Source: Streptomyces laurentii
Lineage (GTDB): Bacteria; Actinomycetota; Actinomycetes; Streptomycetales; Streptomycetaceae
Length of the DNA: 64,000 nucleotides
NCBI GenBank assembly: GCA_002355495.1
Contig: AP017424.1
Span: 6,947,501 to 7,011,500 of the forward strand
Direction: 5' to 3'
Shown here: in pieces, positions 25,680-37,078 of the stretch
How positions within the stretch are numbered: the first letter of the stretch is position 1
How the letters are laid out: every line of letters starts with the position of its first letter
The notes under the pieces: model-generated
What the model was told of the DNA's origin: nothing
The model's input: the letters and a program-made list of their open reading frames with translations, nothing else
The model's database searches: none
Made by a program: the position numbers and the translations under genes

Positions 25680-27863
25680 GTGAAGGTGCCCAGCCAGCCC
25701 ACCGAGCCCGAGGCGGGCGACGACGGGCCCGAGGACAGACTCAGAAGGTTCGTCACCATCTGGAGTCGCACCGTGTTCCCGGCCACCGCGACCTCGATGA
25801 CGCGGCAGGAGTTCGAGCGGCATCTGCTGCCGCCGGCCCGGGAACTGTGCGCGGCCCTGCACGCGCGGCCCTTCGACACCGCGCCCGCGCACCGCGTCGG
25901 CCAGGCCCTCGTGGCGGCCCACTGCACGGACCCCGACGCGCTCGCCCGCAGCCTCGGCGTGGTCGACGCGTACCTGGTGCTCTACTGCGCCCCCGCCCAG
26001 CCGGACGCCCTCCCCGCGGAGGAACTGCGCTCCCGCTGCTCCCGGCTTCAGCACGCCATGGCCGCCGGGTACGCCCAGGCGCTGCGCGAGAGGACCCTCG
26101 CCGAGCAGGAGTCCATCGCCCACTCGGCGCTCGCCGCGCAGAGCGCCGCCGAGAAGGCCCTGCACGCCACCGAGAGCCGCTTCCGCGCGGTCTTCGACGG
26201 GGCGGCCATCGGCATCGGCATCGCCGACCTCGAAGGCACCATCCTGGAGGTCAACGAGACCCTCACCCGGATGTTCGGCGGCCTCGAACACGCCGTGCTC
26301 CGCCACAACATCGCCGAGTGGAGCCATCCCGAGGACGGCCCGCACGTCTGGCGGCTCTACGACGAGCTGGTGCGCGGTGAACGCGACCACTACCGGGTCG
26401 AGAAGCCGTACTACCGCGCCGACGGCACCGTGCTGTGGACCAACCTCACCGTCTCGCTGCTGCGCGACGCGGCCGGCGTCCCCCAGTACCAGCTCGCGCT
26501 CATGGAGGACACCACCGAACGGCGGCTGCTCAACCTGCGGCTGCGGTACGAGGCCACGCACGACGCTCTCACCGGGCTGCCCAACCGGACGCTGTTCTTC
26601 GAGCGCCTGGAGAAGGCCCTCGGGCCGGGCGAGGCGAGCCGCTTCGGGCTCTGCTACCTCGATCTCGACGGCTTCAAGGTCATCAACGACAGCCTCGGCC
26701 ACTCCACCGGCGACCGGCTGCTCGTCGAGGTCGCCGACCGGCTGCAGAGCTGTGTCGCCGCCCCCGGCGAGATGATCGCCCGGCTCGGCGGCGACGAGTT
26801 CGTGGCGCTGACCACCGGACCCGGCACCGAGCGGCAGGTCGCCGAACTCGCCGACCGGATGCTCACCGCGCTGGCCGCCCCCATCAGCGTCGACGGCCGC
26901 GACCTGACGGTGCGCGGCAGCGTCGGCATCGTCGAGGGGCCGGCCGGCGAACGCACCCCGGCCGAGGTGCTGCGCAGCGCCGACATCACGATGTACCGGG
27001 CCAAGTCCGCGGGCGGCAACCGCTTCGAGTACGCCGACGACGAGGCCGACGCGCGGGCCATCACCCGGCACGGGCTGACCACCGCGCTGCCCGCCGCCCT
27101 GGAACGCGGCGAGTTCTTCATCGAGTACCAGCCGCTCGTCCGCCTCGGCGACGGCAGCGTGCACGGCGCCGAGGCGCTCGTCCGCTGGTGCCACCCGCAG
27201 CACGGGGTGCTCGGACCGGACCGGTTCATCCCGCTGGCCGAGAACACCGGTCTCATCGTGCCGCTGGGCCGCTGGGTGCTCCAGGAGTCCGTCCGGCAGG
27301 CCCGGTTCTGGCAGGACGAGGCGCCCGGCGGCGGCAAGGCCACCCGGCCGCTGCGGATCAACGTCAACCTCTCGCCGACCCAGCTGCACCACCCGGGCCT
27401 GGTCGCCGAGACCGTCGACGTGCTGGAACGGTCCGGCCTGGAGCCGGGCGCGCTGTGCCTGGAGGTCACCGAGTCGGCCCTGATCGGCGCCGACGACGAC
27501 CTGCTCAAGCCGCTGCGGCAGCTCGCCGAGATGGGCGTCGACATCGCCCTCGACGACTTCGGCACCGGTTACTCCAACCTGGCCAACCTGCGCCGGCTGC
27601 CGGTGAGCGTCCTCAAGCTCGACCGGTCGTTCACCCAGGGCATGCAGCAGCATCCGGTCGACCCGGTCGACATCAAGATCGTCGAGGGGATCGTGCAGCT
27701 CGCCCACAGCCTGGAGCTGGCGGTCACGGTCGAGGGCGTGGAGACCAGCGCGCAGGCGGAGCAGCTGCGCCAACTGGGGTGCGACACGGCCCAGGGCTGG
27801 TACTACGCCCGCCCGGGCGCGCCGGACCGGATCCACTCCCTGGTGCTGGCGGACGCGATCTAG
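25680..27863 (+). CDS. rmdA: PAS-GGDEF-EAL cyclic-di-GMP enzyme, RmdA-like
   Basis: A 727-residue soluble protein from GTG 25680. An N-terminal helical domain (~1-160) precedes a PAS/PAC sensor (~165-290), a GGDEF domain (~300-460) with intact RLGGDEF, and an EAL domain (~475-727) with intact EAL (GAEALVRW), the metal/catalytic motifs NVNLSPTQL, EVTESAL, DDFGTGYSNL and KLDRSF. Both active sites look complete. No membrane segment is present. Domain order and length match Streptomyces RmdA, a c-di-GMP phosphodiesterase that affects development, and the nearby sdhCAB fits my memory of that locus; the symbol rests on that. It follows the DUF574 gene by 10 bases. Confidence 0.85.
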   Translation: MKVPSQPTEPEAGDDGPEDRLRRFVTIWSRTVFPATATSMTRQEFERHLLPPARELCAALHARPFDTAPAHRVGQALVAAHCTDPDALARSLGVVDAYLVLYCAPAQPDALPAEELRSRCSRLQHAMAAGYAQALRERTLAEQESIAHSALAAQSAAEKALHATESRFRAVFDGAAIGIGIADLEGTILEVNETLTRMFGGLEHAVLRHNIAEWSHPEDGPHVWRLYDELVRGERDHYRVEKPYYRADGTVLWTNLTVSLLRDAAGVPQYQLALMEDTTERRLLNLRLRYEATHDALTGLPNRTLFFERLEKALGPGEASRFGLCYLDLDGFKVINDSLGHSTGDRLLVEVADRLQSCVAAPGEMIARLGGDEFVALTTGPGTERQVAELADRMLTALAAPISVDGRDLTVRGSVGIVEGPAGERTPAEVLRSADITMYRAKSAGGNRFEYADDEADARAITRHGLTTALPAALERGEFFIEYQPLVRLGDGSVHGAEALVRWCHPQHGVLGPDRFIPLAENTGLIVPLGRWVLQESVRQARFWQDEAPGGGKATRPLRINVNLSPTQLHHPGLVAETVDVLERSGLEPGALCLEVTESALIGADDDLLKPLRQLAEMGVDIALDDFGTGYSNLANLRRLPVSVLKLDRSFTQGMQQHPVDPVDIKIVEGIVQLAHSLELAVTVEGVETSAQAEQLRQLGCDTAQGWYYARPGAPDRIHSLVLADAI

Positions 27864-27897
27864 AAACGACGATCGTGGCGCAGGCCCTCCCCGTACG

Positions 27898-27934
27898 CAG
27901 GCCCCTGCCCGTCTCTTCTTCGGGCCGGGGCCTG
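27898..27934. terminator. Hairpin terminator after the c-di-GMP gene
   Basis: CAGGCCCC pairs with GGGGCCTG and GCCCG with CGGGC around a T/C-rich loop (27898-27911 with 27921-27934, one mismatch). It lies between convergent stops at 27863 and 27994. Confidence 0.75.
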
Positions 27935-27993
27935 GTGCTGTCAGGGTGCCGGGTGTCCACGAGTTCGAGCCCGGCCCGCCTCGGCGGGAACGC

Positions 27994-28680
27994 TCACGGC
28001 CGGGCGAGTCGGGCGGCGACGGCGTCGAGGACCCAGTCCAGGCCGGTCGCGAAGGATGTCTCGGCGTCCACGTCCGTACCGTCGTACACGGCCCTGCTCA
28101 GTGCCGGGAAGCGGCCCGTGGCCAGCGTCCTCGTCAGATGCGGGCCGGAGGCGCGCTGCCAGTCCTCCTTGGTCAGGCCGGTGGCGCGCTCGGCCCGCAG
28201 GTGTGCGATCTCGCGCCTGATCGCGCCGGTGAAGTAGGCGCTCACGGTCTCCACGGCGCGCAGGGTGGTGTCGATGTCGGCGGTGTCGTCGAAAGCGGCC
28301 AGCGTGGCCTCGGCCACGGCGAGGCCGTTCGGGCCCAGAGCCGGACGGCCGCCGAGCAGGTCGGCCAGCCATGTGTGGCGGAGAGCGGTCCGCCGGGTGC
28401 GGTGGGCGAGGGTGCTCAGCGCCTCCCGCCAGTCACCGGGCGGCTCCATGGGGAGGATCTCGGCCTGGACCTCGTCCAGCATGAGGTCGAACAGCTCCTC
28501 CTTGGTGGCGATGTAGCCGTACAGCCGCATCGGGCCGGCGTTCAGCCGGGCGGCCACCTTGCGCAACGACACGGCTTCCAGCCCGCCTTCGTCGGCCAGA
28601 GCGACGGCGGCGGCGACGATCCGCTCCCGGTCGAGCGGTACGGGGCGGTTCGCCGGCTCCGGCCGGTCCCAGACAGTCAT
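27994..28680 (-). CDS. TetR family transcriptional regulator
   Basis: A 228-residue repressor with an N-terminal helix-turn-helix (ERIVAAAVALADEGGLEAVSLRKVAARLNAG... MRLYGYIATKEELFDLM) and a C-terminal ligand domain of the tetracycline-repressor type (TetR_C). It is divergent from the TetX-like monooxygenase, with 54 bases between the start codons. That gap contains a 14-bp near-perfect palindrome overlapping both promoters, the expected operator. It probably represses the monooxygenase and itself until a flavoenzyme substrate binds. Confidence 0.9.
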   Translation of the reverse strand: MTVWDRPEPANRPVPLDRERIVAAAVALADEGGLEAVSLRKVAARLNAGPMRLYGYIATKEELFDLMLDEVQAEILPMEPPGDWREALSTLAHRTRRTALRHTWLADLLGGRPALGPNGLAVAEATLAAFDDTADIDTTLRAVETVSAYFTGAIRREIAHLRAERATGLTKEDWQRASGPHLTRTLATGRFPALSRAVYDGTDVDAETSFATGLDWVLDAVAARLARP

Positions 28681-28698
28681 GGGCACCACCGTACTCTT

Positions 28699-28733
28699 GC
28701 GATGCGCTGTATCGCGGAAATACAGTGTATCGC
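28699..28733. promoter_or_regulatory. Operator palindrome for the TetR regulator
   Basis: Left arm GCGATGCGCTGTAT (28699-28712) and right arm ATACAGTGTATCGC (28720-28733) match at 12 of 14 positions around a 7-base centre; the inner CTGTAT-N7-ATACAG is perfect. It ends one base before the monooxygenase ATG at 28735. Confidence 0.75.
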
Positions 28734-28734
28734 C

Positions 28735-29846
28735 ATGAGGCAACGTATCGCCGTGGTCGGGAGCGGTCCCGCCGGCCTCACCTTCGCCCGCGTCCTGCAT
28801 CGCCACGGCCACCCCGTCACCCTCCTCGAACGCGACCCCTCGCCCGACGCGCGCCCTCCGGGTGGCACGCTCGACCTGCACGAAGGGCTGGGTCAACGGG
28901 CCCTGGACAAGGCGGGGTTGCTGGCCGGGTTCCACGCACTGGCCCGCCCCGAGGGACAGGCCCTGCGCATCCTGGACCCGGACGGGACCGTCCTGCGTGA
29001 CTGGCGTCCCCACCCGGACGACCAGGCTCATCCCGAGATCGACCGCGGGCAGCTCCGTGACCTCTTACTCGGCCCACTCGGCGTCCGGTGGGGCCGGGGC
29101 GTGACCGGGGTGGTGCCGGGGACCCGGGACGGCGTCCTGGTCCGGTTCGCGGACGGGCGCGAGGAGACGTTCGACCTGGTGGTCGGCGCGGACGGCGCCT
29201 GGTCCCGCGTCCGCCCCGCGGTCTCGCCGGTGACACCGCACTACACCGGCGTCACCTTCGTCGAGACCTCCCTGGACGACATCGACACCCGCCACCCCGA
29301 TCTCGCCCGGCTGATCGGCGACGGTTCCGTCGGCGTGTACGGCGTGAACCGCGGGCTCGTCGCCCAGCGGAACAGCGGCGGTCACGTCAAGGTGTACGCC
29401 CAGTTCCGCGCACCGCTGGACCGGCACCCGGACCCGGCCGGCGTCGAGGCCGTACGGTCAGGGCTGCTGGCTCTGTTCGCCGGCTGGGCCGAGCCCGTCC
29501 TCGGCCTCCTCCGTCACGGCACCGCGTTCGTCCACCGCCCCTCCACGTCCTGCCCGTGTGCCACACCTGGACGCACGTCGCCGGGGTGACGCTCCTGGGC
29601 GACGCCGCCCATCTGATGCCCCCGCTCGGGGCGGGCGCGAACCTCGCGATGCTGGACGGCGCCGAACTCGCCGAGTCCCTCGCCGCCGGCCCCGGAGAAC
29701 CGGACGAGATCGTCCGCGCCTTCGAGGAGCGGATGTGGGCACGGGCCGGCACCTGGGCGAAGATCACGGAGGCGGGTCTGGAACGCCTGGTGAGCCCGGA
29801 CCCCGCCGAAGCCCTCGCCTTCTTCGACGAAGTTCAGCCGTCCTGA
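28735..29846 (+). pseudogene. TetX-like FAD-dependent monooxygenase, frameshifted
   Basis: From ATG 28735 the frame encodes the FAD-binding start RIAVVGSGPAGLTFARVL, the PGGTLDLH and GADGAWSRVR motifs, up to FVHRP near 29540, then goes out of frame and stops at 29589. The other frame continues with HVLPVCHTWTHVAGVTLLGDAAHLMPPLGAGANLAML, the conserved second FAD motif, to a stop at 29846. One missing C in the CCCC run at 29538-29541 explains this; adding it gives 370 residues, the normal length for TetX/aromatic hydroxylases. It is controlled by the divergent TetR gene. A sequencing indel is more likely than decay. Confidence 0.85.
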
Positions 29847-29864
29847 CCCGTGGGGGTGCGCGGT

Positions 29865-30761
29865 TTATGTCGTGGGAAGGTCCCGGCGGGAGGCCATGAG
29901 CAGCTTCTGCAGCTCGCGGGCCGCCCGCGGGGGTGCCACGTCGCTGCGGTGGGCCAGCGCGATCGTACGCTTCAGACCCGGCCGGGCCAGGGCCGTGACC
30001 CGCAGGTCGCGGCCCGCGCGGGCCGCGACCATCGCCGGGACGACGGCGAGGCCGAGACCGGCCCGGACGAAACCGAGGACGGCGTCCATCTCCCCGCCCT
30101 CCACCGTGTACGAGGGCTCGAAGCCCTCCGCCCGGCACGCCGCCACCGTCAGCTCCCGCAGGTCGTAGCCGTGCCGGAACATCACCAGCGGCTGGTCGCG
30201 CAGGTCCGCGATGCGCACCGGCCGGCGCGGCGCGGGCGCGGAGGCCGCCGACACCACCACCAGGTCCTCGGTGATCAGCTCCACCGTCGTCAGGGCGGGC
30301 GAGGTCGTCGGCAGTGGCAGCACGATCAGCGCCAGGTCGAGCACGCCGCGCGCCAGCTCCCGTACCAGGTCGCGCGAGCCGCCCTCGTCGATCAACAGCC
30401 GGATCCCCGGATGCAGATCGTGGAAGGCGCGCAGGACGTCCGGCAGCAGTCCCGTGCACAGGCTCGGGGTCGCCCCGAGCCGTACCCGGCCCCGCTTGAG
30501 CTGCACCAGCTCCTGGACCTCGTGGCGCGCGGTGTCGGCGTCGGCGAGGATGCGGCGGGCGAGCGGGAGCAGGGCCTCGCCCGCGTCGGTGAGCGCGATG
30601 TTGCCGCGCGCCCGGCTGAACAGTTCCGCGCCCAACTCCTGCTCCAGGGCCTTGATCTGCTGGGACAGCGAGGGCTGTGAGACGTGCACCCGCTCGGCGG
30701 CGCGGGTGAAGTGGCGGGTCTCGGCGACCGCGACGAAATAGAGGAGCTGCTGGAACTGCAT
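29865..30761 (-). CDS. LysR family transcriptional regulator
   Basis: A 298-residue LTTR with the N-terminal HTH (QLLYFVAVAETRHFTRAAERVHVSQPSLSQQIKALE) and a type-2 periplasmic-like effector domain. It is divergent from sdhC with 95 bases between the starts; a perfect CTCGATAG-N7-CTATCGAG palindrome in that gap contains the T-N11-A LysR motif. It probably controls the succinate dehydrogenase operon and itself. Convergent with the monooxygenase gene, 18 bases apart. Confidence 0.92.
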   Translation of the reverse strand: MQFQQLLYFVAVAETRHFTRAAERVHVSQPSLSQQIKALEQELGAELFSRARGNIALTDAGEALLPLARRILADADTARHEVQELVQLKRGRVRLGATPSLCTGLLPDVLRAFHDLHPGIRLLIDEGGSRDLVRELARGVLDLALIVLPLPTTSPALTTVELITEDLVVVSAASAPAPRRPVRIADLRDQPLVMFRHGYDLRELTVAACRAEGFEPSYTVEGGEMDAVLGFVRAGLGLAVVPAMVAARAGRDLRVTALARPGLKRTIALAHRSDVAPPRAARELQKLLMASRRDLPTT

Positions 30762-30778
30762 GACACCAGACTACCGGG

Positions 30779-30801
30779 CTCGATAGCCCGCCCCTATCGA
30801 G
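30779..30801. promoter_or_regulatory. LysR-type operator in the LysR/sdhC divergent promoter
   Basis: Perfect 8-bp inverted repeat CTCGATAG (30779-30786) and CTATCGAG (30794-30801) around CCCGCCC, containing T-N11-A (30784 to 30796). It is 17 bases upstream of the LysR start and 55 bases upstream of sdhC. Confidence 0.7.
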
Positions 30802-30856
30802 ATCAGCCGATCCATGTCTTGGACCACTCGGGCCTTCCGGCCCTAGCGTCGTCCCC

Positions 30857-31588
30857 ATGGCTTTGGCAACGCACCCCGACCCGGACACACGGAAGAAGGA
30901 CCGGCCACCGGCCGCGCCCACCCGCGGATTCTGGGCATCGACCCTCGGCAAGAAGACGGTCATGGCCGTCAGCGGTCTGATCATGCTCGGCTACCTCGTC
31001 GCCCATGTCGTGGGCAATCTCAAGATTTTCTTCGGCTCCGGGGAGTTCAACGCCTACGCCCACTGGCTGCGCGTCATGGGCGCCCCGGTGCTGCACCACG
31101 AATGGGCCTTGTGGGGAGTCCGCGTCGTGCTGGTGGCCGCCGTCGTGGCCCACGCGGTCTCCGCGTACCAGCTCAGCCGGCGCGACCTGAAGGCCCGCCC
31201 CACCCGCTACGTCCACCGGCGCAAGGGCTCCTCCTACGCCACCCGCACCATGCGCTGGGGCGGTGTCATCCTCGCCCTGTTCATCGTGTGGCACGTGCTC
31301 GACCTGACCACCGGCACCGTGCACACCGGCGGCTTCGAGACGGGCAAGCCCTACCAGAACGTCGTCGACACCTTCTCCACCTGGTACGGCAACGTCATCT
31401 ACCTCGTCGCCATGCTGGCCGTCGGACTCCACGTCCGGCACGGCTTCTGGAGCGCCGCCCAGACCCTCGGCGTCGGCAGCGTCCGCCGCGAACGCCTTCT
31501 GAAGACCCTGGCGAACACCCTCGCGGTCGTGCTGACCGCGGGCTTCGTCGCCGTCCCCGTCGCCGTCATGACCGGAGTCGTGAGCTGA
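30857..31588 (+). CDS. sdhC: Succinate dehydrogenase/fumarate reductase cytochrome b subunit
   Basis: A 243-residue membrane anchor with five hydrophobic segments and His residues placed for heme b ligation (LVAHVVGNL, VVAHAVSAY, VWHVLDL, LHVRHGFW). The single anchor with a long sequence is the type-B (menaquinone) class found in Bacteroides-like enzymes and in Streptomyces. It is the first gene of the sdhCAB operon; sdhA follows after one base. As the electron-passing subunit it anchors the flavoprotein and FeS subunits at the inner face of the membrane. Confidence 0.93.
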   Translation: MALATHPDPDTRKKDRPPAAPTRGFWASTLGKKTVMAVSGLIMLGYLVAHVVGNLKIFFGSGEFNAYAHWLRVMGAPVLHHEWALWGVRVVLVAAVVAHAVSAYQLSRRDLKARPTRYVHRRKGSSYATRTMRWGGVILALFIVWHVLDLTTGTVHTGGFETGKPYQNVVDTFSTWYGNVIYLVAMLAVGLHVRHGFWSAAQTLGVGSVRRERLLKTLANTLAVVLTAGFVAVPVAVMTGVVS

Positions 31589-31589
31589 C

Positions 31590-33547
<1,958 letters not shown>

Positions 33548-33551
<4 letters not shown>

Positions 33552-34294
33552 AGCTCAACCTGCGCGTCTGGCGCCAGAAGAACGGCGACAGCGACGGCGC
33601 CATGGCCACCTACGAGGTGGACGACGTCTCGCCCGACATGTCCTTCCTGGAGATGCTGGACACCCTCAACGAGGACCTCATCCTGCGCGGCGAGGACCCC
33701 GTCGCCTTCGACCACGACTGCCGCGAGGGCATCTGCGGCGCGTGCAGCCTCGTCATCAACGGCGACGCCCACGGCCCCGAACACACCACCAGCTGTCAGC
33801 TGCACATGCGGTCCTTCCACGACGGCGACACCATCGACGTCGAACCATGGCGGGCCGCCGCGTTCCCCGTCGTCAAGGACCTGGTCGTGGACCGCTCGGC
33901 CTTCGACCGGATCATCCAGGCGGGCGGCTACGTCAGCGTCCCGACCGGATCCGCGCCCGAGGCGCACGCCACCCCCGTCCCCAAGGCCGACGCCGACTAC
34001 GCCTTCGAGCACGCCGAGTGCATCGGCTGCGGCGCCTGCGTCGCCGCCTGCCCCAACGGCTCGGCGATGCTCTTCACCTCGGCCAAGGTCAACCATCTCG
34101 GGGTGCTCCCGCAGGGCGCGCCCGAGCGGGAGACCCGAGTGCTCGACATGGTCGCCCAGATGGACGCCGAGGGCTTCGGCGGCTGCACGCTCACCGGGGA
34201 GTGCGCCAACGCCTGCCCGAAGGGCATCCCGCTGCCGTCGATCGCCGCCATGAACAAGGAGTGGCTGCGGGCGCGGCGCAAGGCCGCCCGCTGA
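33548..34294 (+). CDS. sdhB: Succinate dehydrogenase/fumarate reductase iron-sulfur subunit
   Basis: A 248-residue protein carrying all three clusters: [2Fe-2S] in CREGICGACSLVING and TSCQLH, [4Fe-4S] in CIGCGACVAACPNG, and [3Fe-4S] in CTLTGECANACPKGIP. It passes electrons from the flavoprotein to the anchor. The start ATG overlaps the sdhA stop. The operon converges with the response regulator gene ending at 34323. Confidence 0.95.
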
Positions 34295-34322
34295 CCCGCG
34301 GCGGCGCCTCGGACCGGCCCGG

Positions 34323-34967
34323 TCAGCGGCGCAGATAGGCCAGGACCGCGAGCACCCGGCGGTTGTCGTCGGCGGACGGTTCGATCCGCAGCTTCGCGAA
34401 GATGCCCGCCGTGTGCTTCGCGACGGCGCTCTCGCTGACGTGCAGGGCCTGGCCGATCGCCGCGTTCGAGCGGCCCTCGGCCATCAGCCGCAGTACCTCG
34501 TGCTCGCGCGGGGTGAGCGCCGCTGTGGTGCCGCGTGCCTCGCCCCGCGCGAGCAGCCGGGCCACCACCTGCGGGTCGAGGACCGTGCCGCCCGCGGCGA
34601 CCGTCCGTACGGCGTCCACGAACTGGGCGGTGTGCGTCACCCGGTCCTTCAGCAGATAGCCGACGGCGCCCTCCCCGCCGGCCAGCAACTCCTGGGCGTA
34701 CAGCTGGTCCACGTACTGCGACAGGATCAGCACCGGTAGGCCCGGCCGCTCACGCCGGGCCTCCAGGGCGGCCCGCAGGCCCTCGTCGGTGAAGTCCGGC
34801 GGCAGCCGGATGTCGATCACGGCCACGTCCGGCCGCTCCTCGCGCAGCGCGCGCCGCAGCGACGGCCCGTTGTCCACGGCCGCGACGACCTCGAAGCCGT
34901 GCTCCGTGAGGGTACGGCTCAGCCCGTCCCGGAGCAGGAAGAGGTCTTCGGCGAGGACGACGCGCAC
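34323..34967 (-). CDS. NarL/LuxR-type response regulator
   Basis: A 214-residue regulator with a receiver domain (D52 in VIDIRLP, acidic AED at the start, Lys in LLKDRVT) and a LuxR HTH (LTPREHEVLRLMAEGRSNAAIGQALHVSESAVAKH). Start GTG 34965-34967 has TGGAG six bases upstream and lies inside the end of the histidine kinase gene (49-base overlap), so kinase and regulator are translationally coupled. Confidence 0.93.
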   Translation of the reverse strand: MRVVLAEDLFLLRDGLSRTLTEHGFEVVAAVDNGPSLRRALREERPDVAVIDIRLPPDFTDEGLRAALEARRERPGLPVLILSQYVDQLYAQELLAGGEGAVGYLLKDRVTHTAQFVDAVRTVAAGGTVLDPQVVARLLARGEARGTTAALTPREHEVLRLMAEGRSNAAIGQALHVSESAVAKHTAGIFAKLRIEPSADDNRRVLAVLAYLRR

Positions 34968-36151
34968 GGTATCTCCAGGATCGCGAGGGTGGGGCCGCCC
35001 GGCGGGCTGTCCAGGGCGAGGGTTCCGTCGAAGGCGCCAAGCCGCCGCCCGACCCCGAGCAGGCCGGCCCCACGCGCGGAATCGGCGCCGCCGTGCCCGT
35101 CATCCGTGACGGTCACCCGCAGGATCCCGGCCGTGTGGGACAGGGCGATGCGGACCTCGCGGGCATCGGCGTGCTTGGCCGCGTTGGCCAGCAGTTCGGC
35201 GATCGCGAAGTACGCGGCGGACTCCACCGGCGCCGGCAGCCGGCCCGGCGGCAGTGCGACGTCCACCTCGACGTCGAGGAAACTGTCCAGGGCCAGCGAC
35301 CGGATCGCGTCGCCGAGCCCCCGGTCCGCGAGGACCGGCGGCAGGATCCCGTGCACCAGCTCGCGCAGATCGCGCAAGGCCCGTTCCGACGCCGCGCGCA
35401 CCTCGGCGAGCAGCACCCGGGCCCGCGCGGGGTCGGTGTCCAGCAGCCGGGTCGCCTCGTCCAGGCTCATCCCGAGCGCCACCAGCCGGGCCTGCGCCCC
35501 GTCGTGCAAGTCCCGCTCGATGCGCCGCAGTTCGACGGCCTGTGCGTCCAGGGCCTCGGCCCGGGAGCCGGTCAGCTGCTCGATCCGGCGGACGAGCTCC
35601 ACCCGGGACGGGGCGCCCAGCGCCCACCGGGACCAGCGCGCGTGACCCGCGAGCGTCGTCGGCGCCAGGAAGAGCGCCCCCGCGACGAACGCCAGGCCGA
35701 GCAGGACGGCGTCCCGCATGCTGCCGGGGGAGTCGACCAGGACGAACGCGTACCAGTTGCCGTCGCCCAGCCGGCGCCACACGAACGGCTGGACGAGCGC
35801 CCCGAAGACCCCGTACCAGAACAGCGCCGGCGACACCGTCGCGAGCAGTCCGCCGGTCAGCGGCTCCAGCCACGCCCACCGCAGGTCGCGCCAGAATCCC
35901 GCGTCGCCGAGGATGGCGCGCGCCGTGGCGGGCAGCGGTGCGGGCGGAGGGAAGGCGAGGCCCGTCCAGCCGCCGACACGCGCCCGCTGCCGGTCGGCGC
36001 GGCGGCGCAGCAGCGCCGCGGCGGGCCTGAGCAATGGGAAGCCGAGCCCGACAGGCAGCAGCAAGAGCGCGCTCACCACCAGGGCACCCGTCCACGGCAG
36101 TGCCAGCGACGCGAGCGAGAGTAGCTGGCAACGCCCGAAAGCCTTCCCCAC
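34919..36151 (-). CDS. Sensor histidine kinase of the NarX/HisKA_3 class
   Basis: A 410-residue kinase. Two or three hydrophobic segments at the N-terminus and a second group (~165-195) give a short sensor; the HisKA_3 box is RRIERDLHDGAQARLVALGMSL with the phosphorylated His, followed by ELLANAAKHA (N-box) and DDGHGGAD ... GAGLLGVGRRLGAF (G-boxes). I chose the GTG at 36149-36151 (GGGGAG about eight bases upstream); the open frame runs much further up but that part is antisense to other genes. It follows the CPBP gene by 17 bases and overlaps the regulator, forming one operon. Confidence 0.88.
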   Translation of the reverse strand: MGKAFGRCQLLSLASLALPWTGALVVSALLLLPVGLGFPLLRPAAALLRRRADRQRARVGGWTGLAFPPPAPLPATARAILGDAGFWRDLRWAWLEPLTGGLLATVSPALFWYGVFGALVQPFVWRRLGDGNWYAFVLVDSPGSMRDAVLLGLAFVAGALFLAPTTLAGHARWSRWALGAPSRVELVRRIEQLTGSRAEALDAQAVELRRIERDLHDGAQARLVALGMSLDEATRLLDTDPARARVLLAEVRAASERALRDLRELVHGILPPVLADRGLGDAIRSLALDSFLDVEVDVALPPGRLPAPVESAAYFAIAELLANAAKHADAREVRIALSHTAGILRVTVTDDGHGGADSARGAGLLGVGRRLGAFDGTLALDSPPGGPTLAILEIPCASSSPKTSSCSGTG

Positions 36152-36168
36152 CCGCCGTTCTCCCCGTG

Positions 36169-36974
36169 TCAGAGCGCACTCCGTCGCGCGACCGTGATCG
36201 TATCCGTACGCGTGCGGGCCCTCGCCGCTCGCACCCACGGCACCGACACCAGCGCACTCGCGACACCGAACAGCACCATCGGCACCACCGCCCCGGACTC
36301 CTCGTCCATGAGCAGCAGCATGCCGAGATTGACCAGGGTGTGGAAACCGCCCGCAAGCAGCAGCCGGTTGGTCCCGATCCGGTCCAGGGCGATCCCCAGC
36401 ACGACGGACATCGCGACGGCCGCCAGCAGGAATCCGGCCGCGTACGCCGGGGTCTCGGCGAATATCCCTATGTGCCACACCCCCCACACCGCGCCCACCA
36501 GGACCGAGGCGACGAGTGTGCCGAACCGGGCGCCGAGCAGCGGCTGGAGGAAGCACCGCCAGCCGATCTCCTCCCCGCACGCGCCGACCAGCTGGGCCAC
36601 CACGATCAGCGCGAAGGGGTGCGCGAGCGCGCGCGGATCCGTCACCACGGAGCCGGTGCGCAGCGTGGCGTACGTCGCCGCCGCGAGCGCGACCGGCACC
36701 ATCGCCGTTATCAACAGCCAGGCAGACCAGGCCCGTTGACCCCCGCTCCGCGCGGGAAGCACCCCGGCGAGCCGCTCCCGGATCCGCGACGGCCACAGCA
36801 GCGCCGCCACCAGCACCCCGGCGGCCGGCCCGAACTGGGTCAGCTCCACCACCTCGGGCGGCACCCCGAGCGCCGGCTGCACCGCCCCCAGCAGCCCCGC
36901 CCCACGAAGGCGACGAGGAGGAACACCCCCGCCTCCGTCTTCCACACCTTCTGTACGTGCCCCCGCTGTCGCAT
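36169..36974 (-). pseudogene. CPBP family intramembrane metalloprotease, frameshifted
   Basis: ATG 36972-36974 has GGGAGG upstream and begins MRQRGHVQKVWKTEAGVFLL in one frame; after LVAFVG the reading continues AGLLGAVQPALGVPPEVVEL in another frame to a stop at 36169. One missing base in the CCCC run at 36900-36903 explains this; adding it gives 268 residues. The body has eight hydrophobic segments and the CPBP catalytic motifs: EEIGWRCFL (Glu-Glu-x3-Arg) and the His in VWGVWHI and AGGFHTLVN. The family cleaves or processes membrane proteins. It heads the kinase/regulator operon. Confidence 0.82.
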
Positions 36975-37078
36975 GCCGCGGCCTCCCGGTCGCTCGGTTC
37001 CGTTTCCGTCACCGTCGACTTTGCCGCCCGGCGCGACCCCGGACACTGAGCCCAGGTGCCCGGCGGGGGTGTACGTAG

